Shown here in pieces: positions 1-7,179 of a DNA stretch of 64,000 nt. Position 1 is the stretch's first letter, and every line of letters begins with the position of its first letter. This stretch comes from VMCP01 sp964408945 (GTDB lineage: Bacteria; Bacteroidota; Bacteroidia; NS11-12g; UBA955): assembly GCA_964408945.1 (NCBI GenBank), contig CAYPBJ010000003.1, positions 62,001-126,000 on the forward strand, written 5' to 3'. Position numbers and translations under genes: made by a program. Under the pieces are notes generated by a model. The model was not told the origin of the DNA and did no database searches. It saw only the letters and a program-made list of their open reading frames with translations.

Positions 1-466
1 TTCGGCGATCAAGTTGTATAGCAACAATCGACAAAATATTCAAAGCCAAAATTAAAACTACCCAAAATATATGGGCATTTAATTCATAATTGAGACCATC
101 TAAATTATTGTTTTTGAATGAAATATATTGATACATCAACTTCAGTCCAAATAAAACTATGCAACCCGAAGATATTATCACTGAATATATCTGAAATTTG
201 ATGAATCGGAACATAAAAATAGCCGCGAACGATAAACCACCTGAGAAGATAAGCAGTAAAAAATTCCACCAATAATTTTCAAAGGCTAGCACTCCCGAAC
301 GACCCGAAATAGATTCTCCAAAACTCGACCAAAAAAGAAATATTGCTTGGTATTCAGTGCCATCAATTACATAATCAAACTCAGCATAAATAGGATTAAC
401 TACCAATAGTAATCCACATAAAGCGAAAGAGATAAATAGAAATATGGTCTGAATTCGCTGTATCAT
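1..466 (-). CDS. DUF4293 family membrane protein, partial
   Basis: The start codon (ATG at 466-464) and the first 155 residues lie in the window; the C-terminus runs off the left edge. The protein opens with MIQRIQT, the usual start of the Bacteroidota DUF4293 family. I see four hydrophobic stretches: the N-terminal one ending in the ALCGLLLVV segment, one around residues 67-80, one around 92-108 and one around 135-150, which fits the four-helix layout of the family. Its start directly abuts the stop of the upstream histidine kinase gene with no spacer, so the two are probably co-transcribed. Function is unknown; a membrane role is all that can be inferred. Confidence 0.8.
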   Translation of the reverse strand, partial: MIQRIQTIFLFISFALCGLLLVVNPIYAEFDYVIDGTEYQAIFLFWSSFGESISGRSGVLAFENYWWNFLLLIFSGGLSFAAIFMFRFIKFQIYSVIISSGCIVLFGLKLMYQYISFKNNNLDGLNYELNAHIFWVVLILALNILSIVAIQLDRR

Positions 467-1648
467 TTACCCTAAGTTATTGCATTTCAAAATAATTCGT
501 ATCACAGTTTTATCAAATGCATGGCTTTCTTTTACGAAAATCTGGCCTTTGTGATAATCTTCTACAATTCGCTTTGCAAGTGATAATCCTAATCCCCAAC
601 CCCGTTTTTTTGTTGTGAAACCAGGCTTAAAAATATCTTTAGTTTGATTTCGGGGGATGCCTTTTCCGTTGTCAATAACATCAATAAAAGCCAAATTGTT
701 CCTGTAATTTACTTCAACCCTTAACCTTCCTTTACCTTCCATTGCATCAACACTATTCTTTACCACGTTCTCAATTACCCAATTAAACAAATTTACATTG
801 ATGTTTACCATCACAGGCTTAGGATATAATTTCCATTGGAAATCTACTGAATTGCTGATTCGATTTGATAAATATTTCAACGAGGTTTCCAATACTAAAT
901 TAATATTGGCAATTTCCAAAACGGGCGTAGAACCAATTTTTGAAAATCTCTCGGTAATAATTTGCAACCGATCAATATCTTTTTTCATTTCATCGGCAGC
1001 ATTGTCTGGAATGATATCATTTTCTATGCATTCAACCCAACCCATTAAACTACTGATAGGTGTACCCAATTGATGTGCTGTTTCCTTTGCCAAACCCACC
1101 CAGACTTGATTTTGCTCACTTCTGGTTGAAAACGAAAACGCCGAATAACTCACAAAAACGAACAACGCAACAATAGCTAAAACCACATAGGGATAATATT
1201 CTAATTGTCTCAATACAGAGCTCTTTCCATAATATACCCGAAATACCGTGTTTTCATCAATGGGAATTAATATTGGATCATGTTCAGTAGCAAATTCAGC
1301 AATTTTCTCTCTTAATTGAGATTCAGTTATTATTTGTTCCTTCTCCGATAAATTGATGTATTGGATGATTCTGTCAGATTCTGAAACTAAAATTGCTGGA
1401 ATAGTTTCATTTGATTGTACGATCTTTAAATGAAATCCTAAATCACCTTCACTGTTAGGGTCAGACAATACTCTTTCTGCATCTGCCCAAATTTCCATTT
1501 TCTTGGTTTCTTCTACAGCAATCTTTTGAACCAATCTTTGCGACAAAAACAAGGTTAAAATACTAATCAATACTGCCAGTAAAAGGAGAATCACTTTAAT
1601 AAAGCGACGCAACTCATAAGCATTGATATTTTTAAACGTATTTATCAC
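467..1648 (-). CDS. Sensor histidine kinase, membrane-bound
   Basis: A 393-residue two-transmembrane histidine kinase. Helices lie at about 17-38 and 154-173 and enclose a roughly 110-residue extracytoplasmic sensor region with no recognised domain. The H-box reads KETAHQLGTP with the phospho-acceptor His192; the N-box ENVVKNSVDAM, the G1 box DNGKGIP and the G2 box GWGLGLSLAKRI follow, so the HATPase_c domain is complete. The start is a GTG that overlaps the stop of the upstream glycosyltransferase (GTGA); no in-frame ATG exists before the first membrane helix. No response regulator is adjacent, so it is an orphan kinase in this window. The signal sensed cannot be read from the sequence. Confidence 0.88.
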   Translation of the reverse strand: MINTFKNINAYELRRFIKVILLLLAVLISILTLFLSQRLVQKIAVEETKKMEIWADAERVLSDPNSEGDLGFHLKIVQSNETIPAILVSESDRIIQYINLSEKEQIITESQLREKIAEFATEHDPILIPIDENTVFRVYYGKSSVLRQLEYYPYVVLAIVALFVFVSYSAFSFSTRSEQNQVWVGLAKETAHQLGTPISSLMGWVECIENDIIPDNAADEMKKDIDRLQIITERFSKIGSTPVLEIANINLVLETSLKYLSNRISNSVDFQWKLYPKPVMVNINVNLFNWVIENVVKNSVDAMEGKGRLRVEVNYRNNLAFIDVIDNGKGIPRNQTKDIFKPGFTTKKRGWGLGLSLAKRIVEDYHKGQIFVKESHAFDKTVIRIILKCNNLG

Positions 1649-3591
1649 TGATTCTTAAGATAATCCCAAAATATATCTAAATCTTGCCATACCTCATAAT
1701 CTTTAGCATACAAGTGATTTACATCAGCCTCAAATTCTGAACCCGTCCAAACTCCAGCAGAACTTACCACTCCAGGTTTCAAAACAGGTAATTTTTCAGA
1801 ACTAAGTTGTCCGTAATAACTTACCCAAGTCATTTTACCTAAAAGCACTTTGGGTATGCAACCAAATACATATCTCCATCTTGAAGATCTAAACAACGGA
1901 TATCCGAAAGCAATAATTGCCCTAAAAATCAACAAAACAGTTACTAAAACATCAAAAATTCGCTTCCTGCGAAGCATATGATATTCAGACAATTGATATT
2001 TTACCTCAAGAGTAAATAGTTCTCCAGGTTCATTCTTGGAATCCGACCCAATGATAAACTCACTACTTTCAGGAGCAATTTTAAGCTGAACCTGTTCTTT
2101 AGAAAAACAAGACATAGAGTCCATAATTCTAGAAGCAGATACATCCTTTCCACTGAAAATGATAGAATTTGCTCGGTAAATCTCCACCAATTCATCTAAT
2201 TGATTGAAGCTTCCCAAAAATCCAGACTGCCTTTCAGTATTGGGAGTAACGGCACCCAAATAAACATGCGGAACACCGCTCTTATTTAATAGGTCTGTAA
2301 TGCGCCCAACTTCGTTGTCACCACCAACTACAAGAATTCTTTTCTCTGATTTTTTGCCATGACTACCTTTCCATCCCAATAAATCAGCAAAAACACGAAT
2401 CATCAACATACCTCCAACTGCCCAAGCTGAACCCAATCCCAAAATAGCCCTTGAAAATTGCCATTCCTTAGGATAAAATCCATAAATCGCGAACATCAAA
2501 ATACTTCCAATCAATGCCCCTCGAAACAATCGGTATGGTTTGTAAGGACGATCATATCCGCCCGAAACATAAACGGCAACCATAGTAACCAAAGCATAAA
2601 TTGGAATATGCGCTAGATAGTAATCGTCTGGATAAAATCCACGTACAAATTTGTGATAAAGCTCCCAATATTTGGCTATACCATAAAAACCTAAGTAAAT
2701 GATAATGAAATCAATAACTGGGAAAAGTACTTTAGAAATACTTTGAACAATTAAGGCCACAAAAGCCCTTAAATAGATGGCAACTTGTATCCAAAACGAA
2801 AACCAACCTGCCATCCGTTTTGAATAGTGCTTTTTTGCAAAAAGCACCATCGCGTTGTAAAACACTTTTACATAATTGACAGATTTCTTCTTGGTACTTT
2901 CACCCTTGTAATGAATGATAGTAGTATCAGCAAAATAAACATTCTTATACCCACCCAAAATGATTCTGTATGACAAATCAATGTCTTCCCCGTACATGAA
3001 GAATTGTTCATCTAAAAGCCCAACTTTTTCGAGCATTTCACCTCTCATCATCATAAAAGCACCAGCCAAAATTTCCACTTCGTGGGTTTCAAATTCAGAC
3101 AAATACTTCATGTGGTATCGACCAAAATATTTAGATTTCGGAAACAACGAGGCCAAACCGGTCATCTTAAAAAATGCTACAGTAGGTGTTGGCAGTCCGC
3201 GCTTACTTTCTGGTAAAAATTGCCCTTTTCCGTCTATCATTCGAACTCCAAGTCCGCCCACTTTTGGGTTTGCATCTAAATATTCAATGCACTTCACGAA
3301 AGTATCTTCTTGAAGAACCGTATCTGGGTTTAACAACAAAGAATATTTTGCATCACTCAGCCTCAGAGCCTGATTATTTGCCCGAGAAAAACCCACATTC
3401 TCATGATTTTCAATCAGTTTCACCCAGGGAAACTTCTCCTTGACCATTTCAACGCTTCCGTCAACACTATTGTTATCAACCACCCATGTTTCTACAGTCA
3501 AGCCTTTTGAAGCAACCTCAACACTCAATAATACTTGTTCTAAGAAGTGCTTTACATTATAATTGACAATGACTACCGAAAGTTGATTCAT
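1645..3591 (-). CDS. GT2 glycosyltransferase fused to degenerate sugar-transferase region
   Basis: A 648-residue protein. Residues 1 to about 240 are a family 2 glycosyltransferase of the rhamnosyltransferase-like type: the VVIVNYN start, the VVDNNSVDGS nucleotide-binding segment, the NPD metal-binding motif in LLLNPDT, and GEDIDLSYR near the catalytic base. A multi-helix membrane segment follows (about 265-410), then a Rossmann-like stretch starting RILVVGG (about 425-520). The end resembles the RKRIFDVLVT entry helix of bacterial polyprenyl-phosphate sugar transferases, but the catalytic core of that family (the KFRTM-type region) is not present. It probably adds a sugar to a surface glycan; the C-terminal half may be structural. 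It shares a 4-base overlap with the downstream kinase gene. Confidence 0.8.
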   Translation of the reverse strand: MNQLSVVIVNYNVKHFLEQVLLSVEVASKGLTVETWVVDNNSVDGSVEMVKEKFPWVKLIENHENVGFSRANNQALRLSDAKYSLLLNPDTVLQEDTFVKCIEYLDANPKVGGLGVRMIDGKGQFLPESKRGLPTPTVAFFKMTGLASLFPKSKYFGRYHMKYLSEFETHEVEILAGAFMMMRGEMLEKVGLLDEQFFMYGEDIDLSYRIILGGYKNVYFADTTIIHYKGESTKKKSVNYVKVFYNAMVLFAKKHYSKRMAGWFSFWIQVAIYLRAFVALIVQSISKVLFPVIDFIIIYLGFYGIAKYWELYHKFVRGFYPDDYYLAHIPIYALVTMVAVYVSGGYDRPYKPYRLFRGALIGSILMFAIYGFYPKEWQFSRAILGLGSAWAVGGMLMIRVFADLLGWKGSHGKKSEKRILVVGGDNEVGRITDLLNKSGVPHVYLGAVTPNTERQSGFLGSFNQLDELVEIYRANSIIFSGKDVSASRIMDSMSCFSKEQVQLKIAPESSEFIIGSDSKNEPGELFTLEVKYQLSEYHMLRRKRIFDVLVTVLLIFRAIIAFGYPLFRSSRWRYVFGCIPKVLLGKMTWVSYYGQLSSEKLPVLKPGVVSSAGVWTGSEFEADVNHLYAKDYEVWQDLDIFWDYLKNQ

Positions 3592-3603
3592 ATTTACCAG
3601 AGA

Positions 3604-4215
3604 TTATACTGAATAATGAGTGCGTTGCAGTAAGCTCCTACCTAATGTAATTTCATCTACATATTCTAATTCTCCACCTACCGATATTCCACGAGCTATA
3701 CTGCTCACCGGTACTTCAAATTCTTTCAATTTTTTAGCAATGTAGTACATTGTAGTATCACCTTCCACCGTTGCACTTAACGCCAAAATAACCTCAGATA
3801 TTCCACCTTGGGTATTTGAAATACGTTCAAATAAAGATTGCAGATTTAAATCTGATGGCCCTACTCCGTCCATGGGAGAAATCAACCCACCTAAAACATG
3901 GTATTCTCCTTTAAATTGTGAAGTAGCTTCTATGGCCATCAAGTCACTAAAATCTTCCACTACACAGATTATTTCTTTTTGTCTCTGAGGATCAGAACAA
4001 ATACTGCAATACTCAAAATCACTGACCGTGCCGCAGTTTTTGCAAAACTTTAAATCTGTTTTTAGTCGCAAAATTCTATCTGATATGGATGCAACTTCTA
4101 ACTCAGGTCTCTTTAACAAATACATCACCATTCGCAAGGCAGTTCGCTTGCCAATTCCGGGAAATGAGGATAAAGCATCAACCGCTTTTTCAACAATATC
4201 GGATGTAAATTGCAT
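3604..4215 (-). CDS. recR: Recombination mediator protein RecR
   Basis: A full-length (203 aa) RecR. It shows the helix-hairpin-helix start (SFPGIGKRTALRM), a four-cysteine zinc finger at Cys58, Cys61, Cys70 and Cys73, and a Toprim domain beginning VVEDFSDLMAIE, ending in the GGELEYVDEITL region typical of the family. RecR works with RecO, and in many bacteria RecF, to load RecA on gapped single-stranded DNA. The ATG lies only five bases after a TAAATTCG -7 element at 4228-4221, so the transcript is probably leaderless. The divergent neighbour panD has the same arrangement. Confidence 0.96.
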   Translation of the reverse strand: MQFTSDIVEKAVDALSSFPGIGKRTALRMVMYLLKRPELEVASISDRILRLKTDLKFCKNCGTVSDFEYCSICSDPQRQKEIICVVEDFSDLMAIEATSQFKGEYHVLGGLISPMDGVGPSDLNLQSLFERISNTQGGISEVILALSATVEGDTTMYYIAKKLKEFEVPVSSIARGISVGGELEYVDEITLGRSLLQRTHYSV

Positions 4216-4220
4216 TCGTG

Positions 4221-4228
4221 CGAATTTA
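4221..4228 (-). promoter_or_regulatory. -7 promoter element of recR
   Basis: TAAATTCG on the minus strand, one base from the Bacteroidota -7 consensus TAnnTTTG. The recR ATG follows after five bases, which places the transcription start at or next to the start codon. Confidence 0.5.
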
Positions 4229-4253
4229 AGTCAAACAAAAGGTTATTTGTAAC

Positions 4254-4261
4254 TAACTTTG
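4254..4261 (+). promoter_or_regulatory. -7 promoter element of panD
   Basis: TAACTTTG matches the TAnnTTTG consensus exactly. The panD ATG at 4268 follows after six bases, so the mRNA probably has no leader. Confidence 0.6.
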
Positions 4262-4267
4262 CGCCAA

Positions 4268-4615
4268 ATGTATATTGAAGTCCTACAAGCTAAAATACAC
4301 AATGTTCGCCTGACCCAAACCGAACTAAATTATACTGGGAGCATTACCATTGACATGAATTTGGTTGATGCCGCAGGAATGTTACCCAATCAAAAAGTTT
4401 TGATTGTAAACAACAACAACGGCGAACGCTTTGAAACCTACATCATAGAAGGTGAAAGAGGAAGCGGCATTATTGGACTCAACGGTGCAGCCGCTAGAAA
4501 AGGTCAAGTGGGTGACGAACTCATCATTATGACTTTTGTGTCAATGTCTATTGAAGAGGCAAAAAAACACCAACCTAACAACATCTTCCCTGATCGCAAC
4601 AACCAATTGATCTAA
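4268..4615 (+). CDS. panD: Aspartate 1-decarboxylase (pyruvoyl enzyme)
   Basis: PanD makes beta-alanine from L-aspartate for pantothenate and coenzyme A. The 115-residue proenzyme has the self-cleavage pair Gly24-Ser25 in NYTGSI, exactly where the family has it if translation starts at the ATG at 4268; an upstream in-frame TTG at 4259 lies inside the -7 promoter and is rejected. The substrate-pocket segment GLNGAAAR is present. Its stop codon shares one base with the start of the next gene (TAATG), so panD heads an apparent operon with the membrane protein, nucleotidyltransferase and glycosyltransferase that follow. Confidence 0.96.
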   Translation: MYIEVLQAKIHNVRLTQTELNYTGSITIDMNLVDAAGMLPNQKVLIVNNNNGERFETYIIEGERGSGIIGLNGAAARKGQVGDELIIMTFVSMSIEEAKKHQPNNIFPDRNNQLI

Positions 4616-5595
4616 TGAAAATTAGCAAACACCTGTTTACTCGAGCTTTAATGATCATTTTTGCCATTGGAGTTTTTGTATACATAGGTGTTGAAACTAA
4701 TTGGGTCGAAACTTGGAAAGCCGTTAAATCTGCAAACTACTTCTATATCCTGCTGGCAATAATTCTTATGACAACCGCCCATTATTTGAGAGGTGCACGT
4801 TGGGATCAACTAAGCAGAGCCGCAGGATATCCCATCAATCATAGACGCGCTTTTTATTCAGTAATGTCTGGCTATTTAGTCAACGTTGCTACATCAAGAG
4901 GTGGTGAAGTGGTTCGTTGTGCGTTAACTGCAAAAAGCGAAAAAGCCCCAATCGAAACCTTGGTTGGAACCGTAATCACTGAACGAATCATTGACTTGGT
5001 GATCATGGTTTTTATGGCCACATTGGCCTTGATGTTACAGTTTGATGTACTCTATCAATTCGCTGAACCTTATGTAATTAAGCCCTTGTTTAACAATGGT
5101 CCTTACATTATATCAGCCCTCATTCTTATTGTGACTGTTCTTTATTTCTGGAGAAAATTCACCGCAAAAAAAGACAAAAAAGAAGGCGGTCTCATTCAAA
5201 AATTAGTGCACGGTATTAACAGCGCATTCGAACTCGAAAATAAAGCCAAATTTATTTCTTACTCATTTGCCATTTGGTTTGCCTATTGGGTATCTCTATA
5301 TTTCCAATTACAGGCACTTGAAATGACCCAGCACCTAACCTTGTTTAATGCACTTGCCATACTCATATTTTCTTCATTAGGAGTAATCATTCCCGTACCA
5401 GGCGGTGCCGGCGTTTGGTATTCCATCGCATACGGACTCACTCTCGTTTATGGACTTCCACAAGAATCAGCGAAAACTTTCGGTATTTTCACTGTGGCCT
5501 TTTCCAATATTTTCCACCTACTTGTGGGCGGTATTTCCTACGGATTGCTTTTCTTTGAAATGCAATCCAATGAAAAATCAGAATCCAGCATCTAA
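4615..5595 (+). CDS. YbhN/LPG_synthase_TM family integral membrane protein
   Basis: A 326-residue polytopic membrane protein of the lysylphosphatidylglycerol synthase transmembrane (UPF0104/YbhN) family: residues YLVNVATSRGGEVVRCALTA and the late GVIIPVPGGAGVWYS segment are characteristic. There is no soluble aminoacyl-transfer domain, so it is not a true MprF synthase; members of this type are thought to move lipid-linked molecules across the membrane. It overlaps panD by one base and the next gene by 26 bases. Being next to a nucleotidyltransferase and a glycosyltransferase suggests a role in envelope lipid or glycan handling; that is inference. Confidence 0.85.
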   Translation: MKISKHLFTRALMIIFAIGVFVYIGVETNWVETWKAVKSANYFYILLAIILMTTAHYLRGARWDQLSRAAGYPINHRRAFYSVMSGYLVNVATSRGGEVVRCALTAKSEKAPIETLVGTVITERIIDLVIMVFMATLALMLQFDVLYQFAEPYVIKPLFNNGPYIISALILIVTVLYFWRKFTAKKDKKEGGLIQKLVHGINSAFELENKAKFISYSFAIWFAYWVSLYFQLQALEMTQHLTLFNALAILIFSSLGVIIPVPGGAGVWYSIAYGLTLVYGLPQESAKTFGIFTVAFSNIFHLLVGGISYGLLFFEMQSNEKSESSI

Positions 5596-6067
5596 AATTT
5601 GGTCAAATGACCAAATTATCTCTAAAGTAAACGAAATCAAATCGCAAGGTAAATCCATCGTATTTACCAACGGATGTTTCGATATTATTCATGCTGGCCA
5701 TGTAAAATACCTCGCCGAAACCGCCGAACTTGCTGACTTTCTAATTGTTGCTGTCAATTCTGATGAATCAGTCAAGCGCATGGAAAAATCTCCCGCCAGA
5801 CCCCTGCAGAATGAATTTTCTCGTTCCCATGTTATGGCTTCTTTTGCTTTTGTAGATGCTGTAATCATTTTCAATGAAGACACTCCCAAAGAAGTCATAG
5901 AAATCATCACTCCCAACATCCTTGTTAAAGGAGGTGATTACACCCTAGAAAATATTGTTGGAGCACATTGGGTCATCCAAAACGGTGGGCAAGTAAAAAC
6001 CATTGATTTCCTTCCCGGATACTCTACCAGCGCCATTGAACAGAAAATTCTACACTCGCATAAATGA
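5570..6067 (+). CDS. rfaE2: RfaE2/HldE-C-like nucleotidyltransferase
   Basis: A 165-residue stand-alone cytidylyltransferase-fold enzyme. The signature TNGCFDIIHAGHVKYL (with the HxGH nucleotide-binding motif), VAVNSDESVKR and the late VKGGDYTLENIVGA match the C-terminal domain of HldE, which transfers AMP from ATP to heptose 1-phosphate. The kinase domain that bifunctional HldE carries is absent, as in other split systems. The ATG at 5570 is chosen because the family homology begins just after it; a longer reading frame reaches back into the upstream gene but has no support. The gene overlaps its upstream neighbour by 26 bases and its downstream one by four. The exact sugar substrate is not certain. 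Confidence 0.88.
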   Translation: MKNQNPASKIWSNDQIISKVNEIKSQGKSIVFTNGCFDIIHAGHVKYLAETAELADFLIVAVNSDESVKRMEKSPARPLQNEFSRSHVMASFAFVDAVIIFNEDTPKEVIEIITPNILVKGGDYTLENIVGAHWVIQNGGQVKTIDFLPGYSTSAIEQKILHSHK

Positions 6068-7179
6068 CCGTGCTGCTCGGAATCATTCTTCTTTTACCCT
6101 ACTTCTTTTTCTGGGGGATGGTTTTACGCTCAACCTTAAAAACAGATTCATCTGAGCCTAACATTGACCACCTACCTGAAATTACAATTATTTGCTCTAT
6201 TAGAAACGAGGAACTTCTACTTCCCCTATTCCTAAATAAAATTATTTCTCTTGAAAACTCACAACCCAATTCATTGTATTTCATCTTAATAGATGACCAA
6301 TCTACCGACAATACACCCAATTTATTGAGTGAATTCTTGCTTTCTATTAAATTCTCTGATCGAGTTACCCTACTCAAAACTTCCCCCGAAAACTCAGGAA
6401 AAAAACAAGCCTTAAATTTGGCATTTCGCGATGCTAAAACCGAATGGGCTTATGTTACAGATGCCGATTGTTTGACCAGTTTGAAATCCATCAAATACTT
6501 GATACAAGCTGCTAAAAATCAATCTAAAGCGGTGTTTGGACCAGTGATTTACACCTCAAAAAATACGTTTCTTCAGGTCTATCAAGTACTGGAAAATTCT
6601 GCTTTAATGATGCTAGGTAGCTTCCAATCTGCCAGAAAAAACAAAACCATGGGCAATGCCGCCAATATGTTGGTGCACGTCAACAGCTTTAATAAAATCA
6701 AACCATTTAATTCAAATCTGCACGTGGCAGGCGGTGATGATATTTTCTTAATTGAATCATTTACCTGCGCGGGATTGAACGTTGAAACCGTTTCAAATCC
6801 TGAAGCATCTGTTTATACCCCAGTACTTGAAACTTGGCGAGATCTATGGCATCAACGAATAAGATGGGCTCAAAAATCGCGCTTCCAGAGCAAAAGAAAT
6901 ACGCGAAATTCGCAAATCTTAGCGGTTCTATTTTTTATTCTACTTTGGACAATTACCGTTCTATTTATCAACTTTGCCCATTATGTGGAGTTGGCAGCGA
7001 TGTGGGGAACAAAAATCATTTTTGATATCTATTTATTGGAAAAAATCAACAGATTTTACCATCAAAAATCATCTATCGGATATAAAATGGCTTCATCGGT
7101 ATTTCAAACTATCTTCATTCCTTTTATTGCCGTTGCTCAATTTTTTAGCAAGGTTTACTGGAAAAATCGCATTTATTAG
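6064..7179 (+). CDS. Membrane-anchored GT2 glycosyltransferase
   Basis: 371 residues. An N-terminal membrane helix (1-20) is followed by a GT2 catalytic domain: ITIICSIRNEE, the LIDDQSTDNT aspartates, the DADC metal motif near residue 139, GGDDIFLIE as the catalytic base region and HQRIRWAQKSR, which corresponds to the QxxRW motif of processive GT2 enzymes. At least one more helix (about 280-300) and a hydrophobic tail near 345-365 complete it. It overlaps the upstream nucleotidyltransferase by four bases (ATGA), indicating translational coupling. It probably elongates or decorates an envelope polysaccharide or lipid; donor and acceptor cannot be told. Confidence 0.88.
   Translation: MTVLLGIILLLPYFFFWGMVLRSTLKTDSSEPNIDHLPEITIICSIRNEELLLPLFLNKIISLENSQPNSLYFILIDDQSTDNTPNLLSEFLLSIKFSDRVTLLKTSPENSGKKQALNLAFRDAKTEWAYVTDADCLTSLKSIKYLIQAAKNQSKAVFGPVIYTSKNTFLQVYQVLENSALMMLGSFQSARKNKTMGNAANMLVHVNSFNKIKPFNSNLHVAGGDDIFLIESFTCAGLNVETVSNPEASVYTPVLETWRDLWHQRIRWAQKSRFQSKRNTRNSQILAVLFFILLWTITVLFINFAHYVELAAMWGTKIIFDIYLLEKINRFYHQKSSIGYKMASSVFQTIFIPFIAVAQFFSKVYWKNRIY

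Noticed and set aside
5405..5569. N-terminal extension of the rfaE2-like gene
   Set aside because: It lies wholly inside the upstream membrane protein gene in another frame and precedes the conserved domain start.
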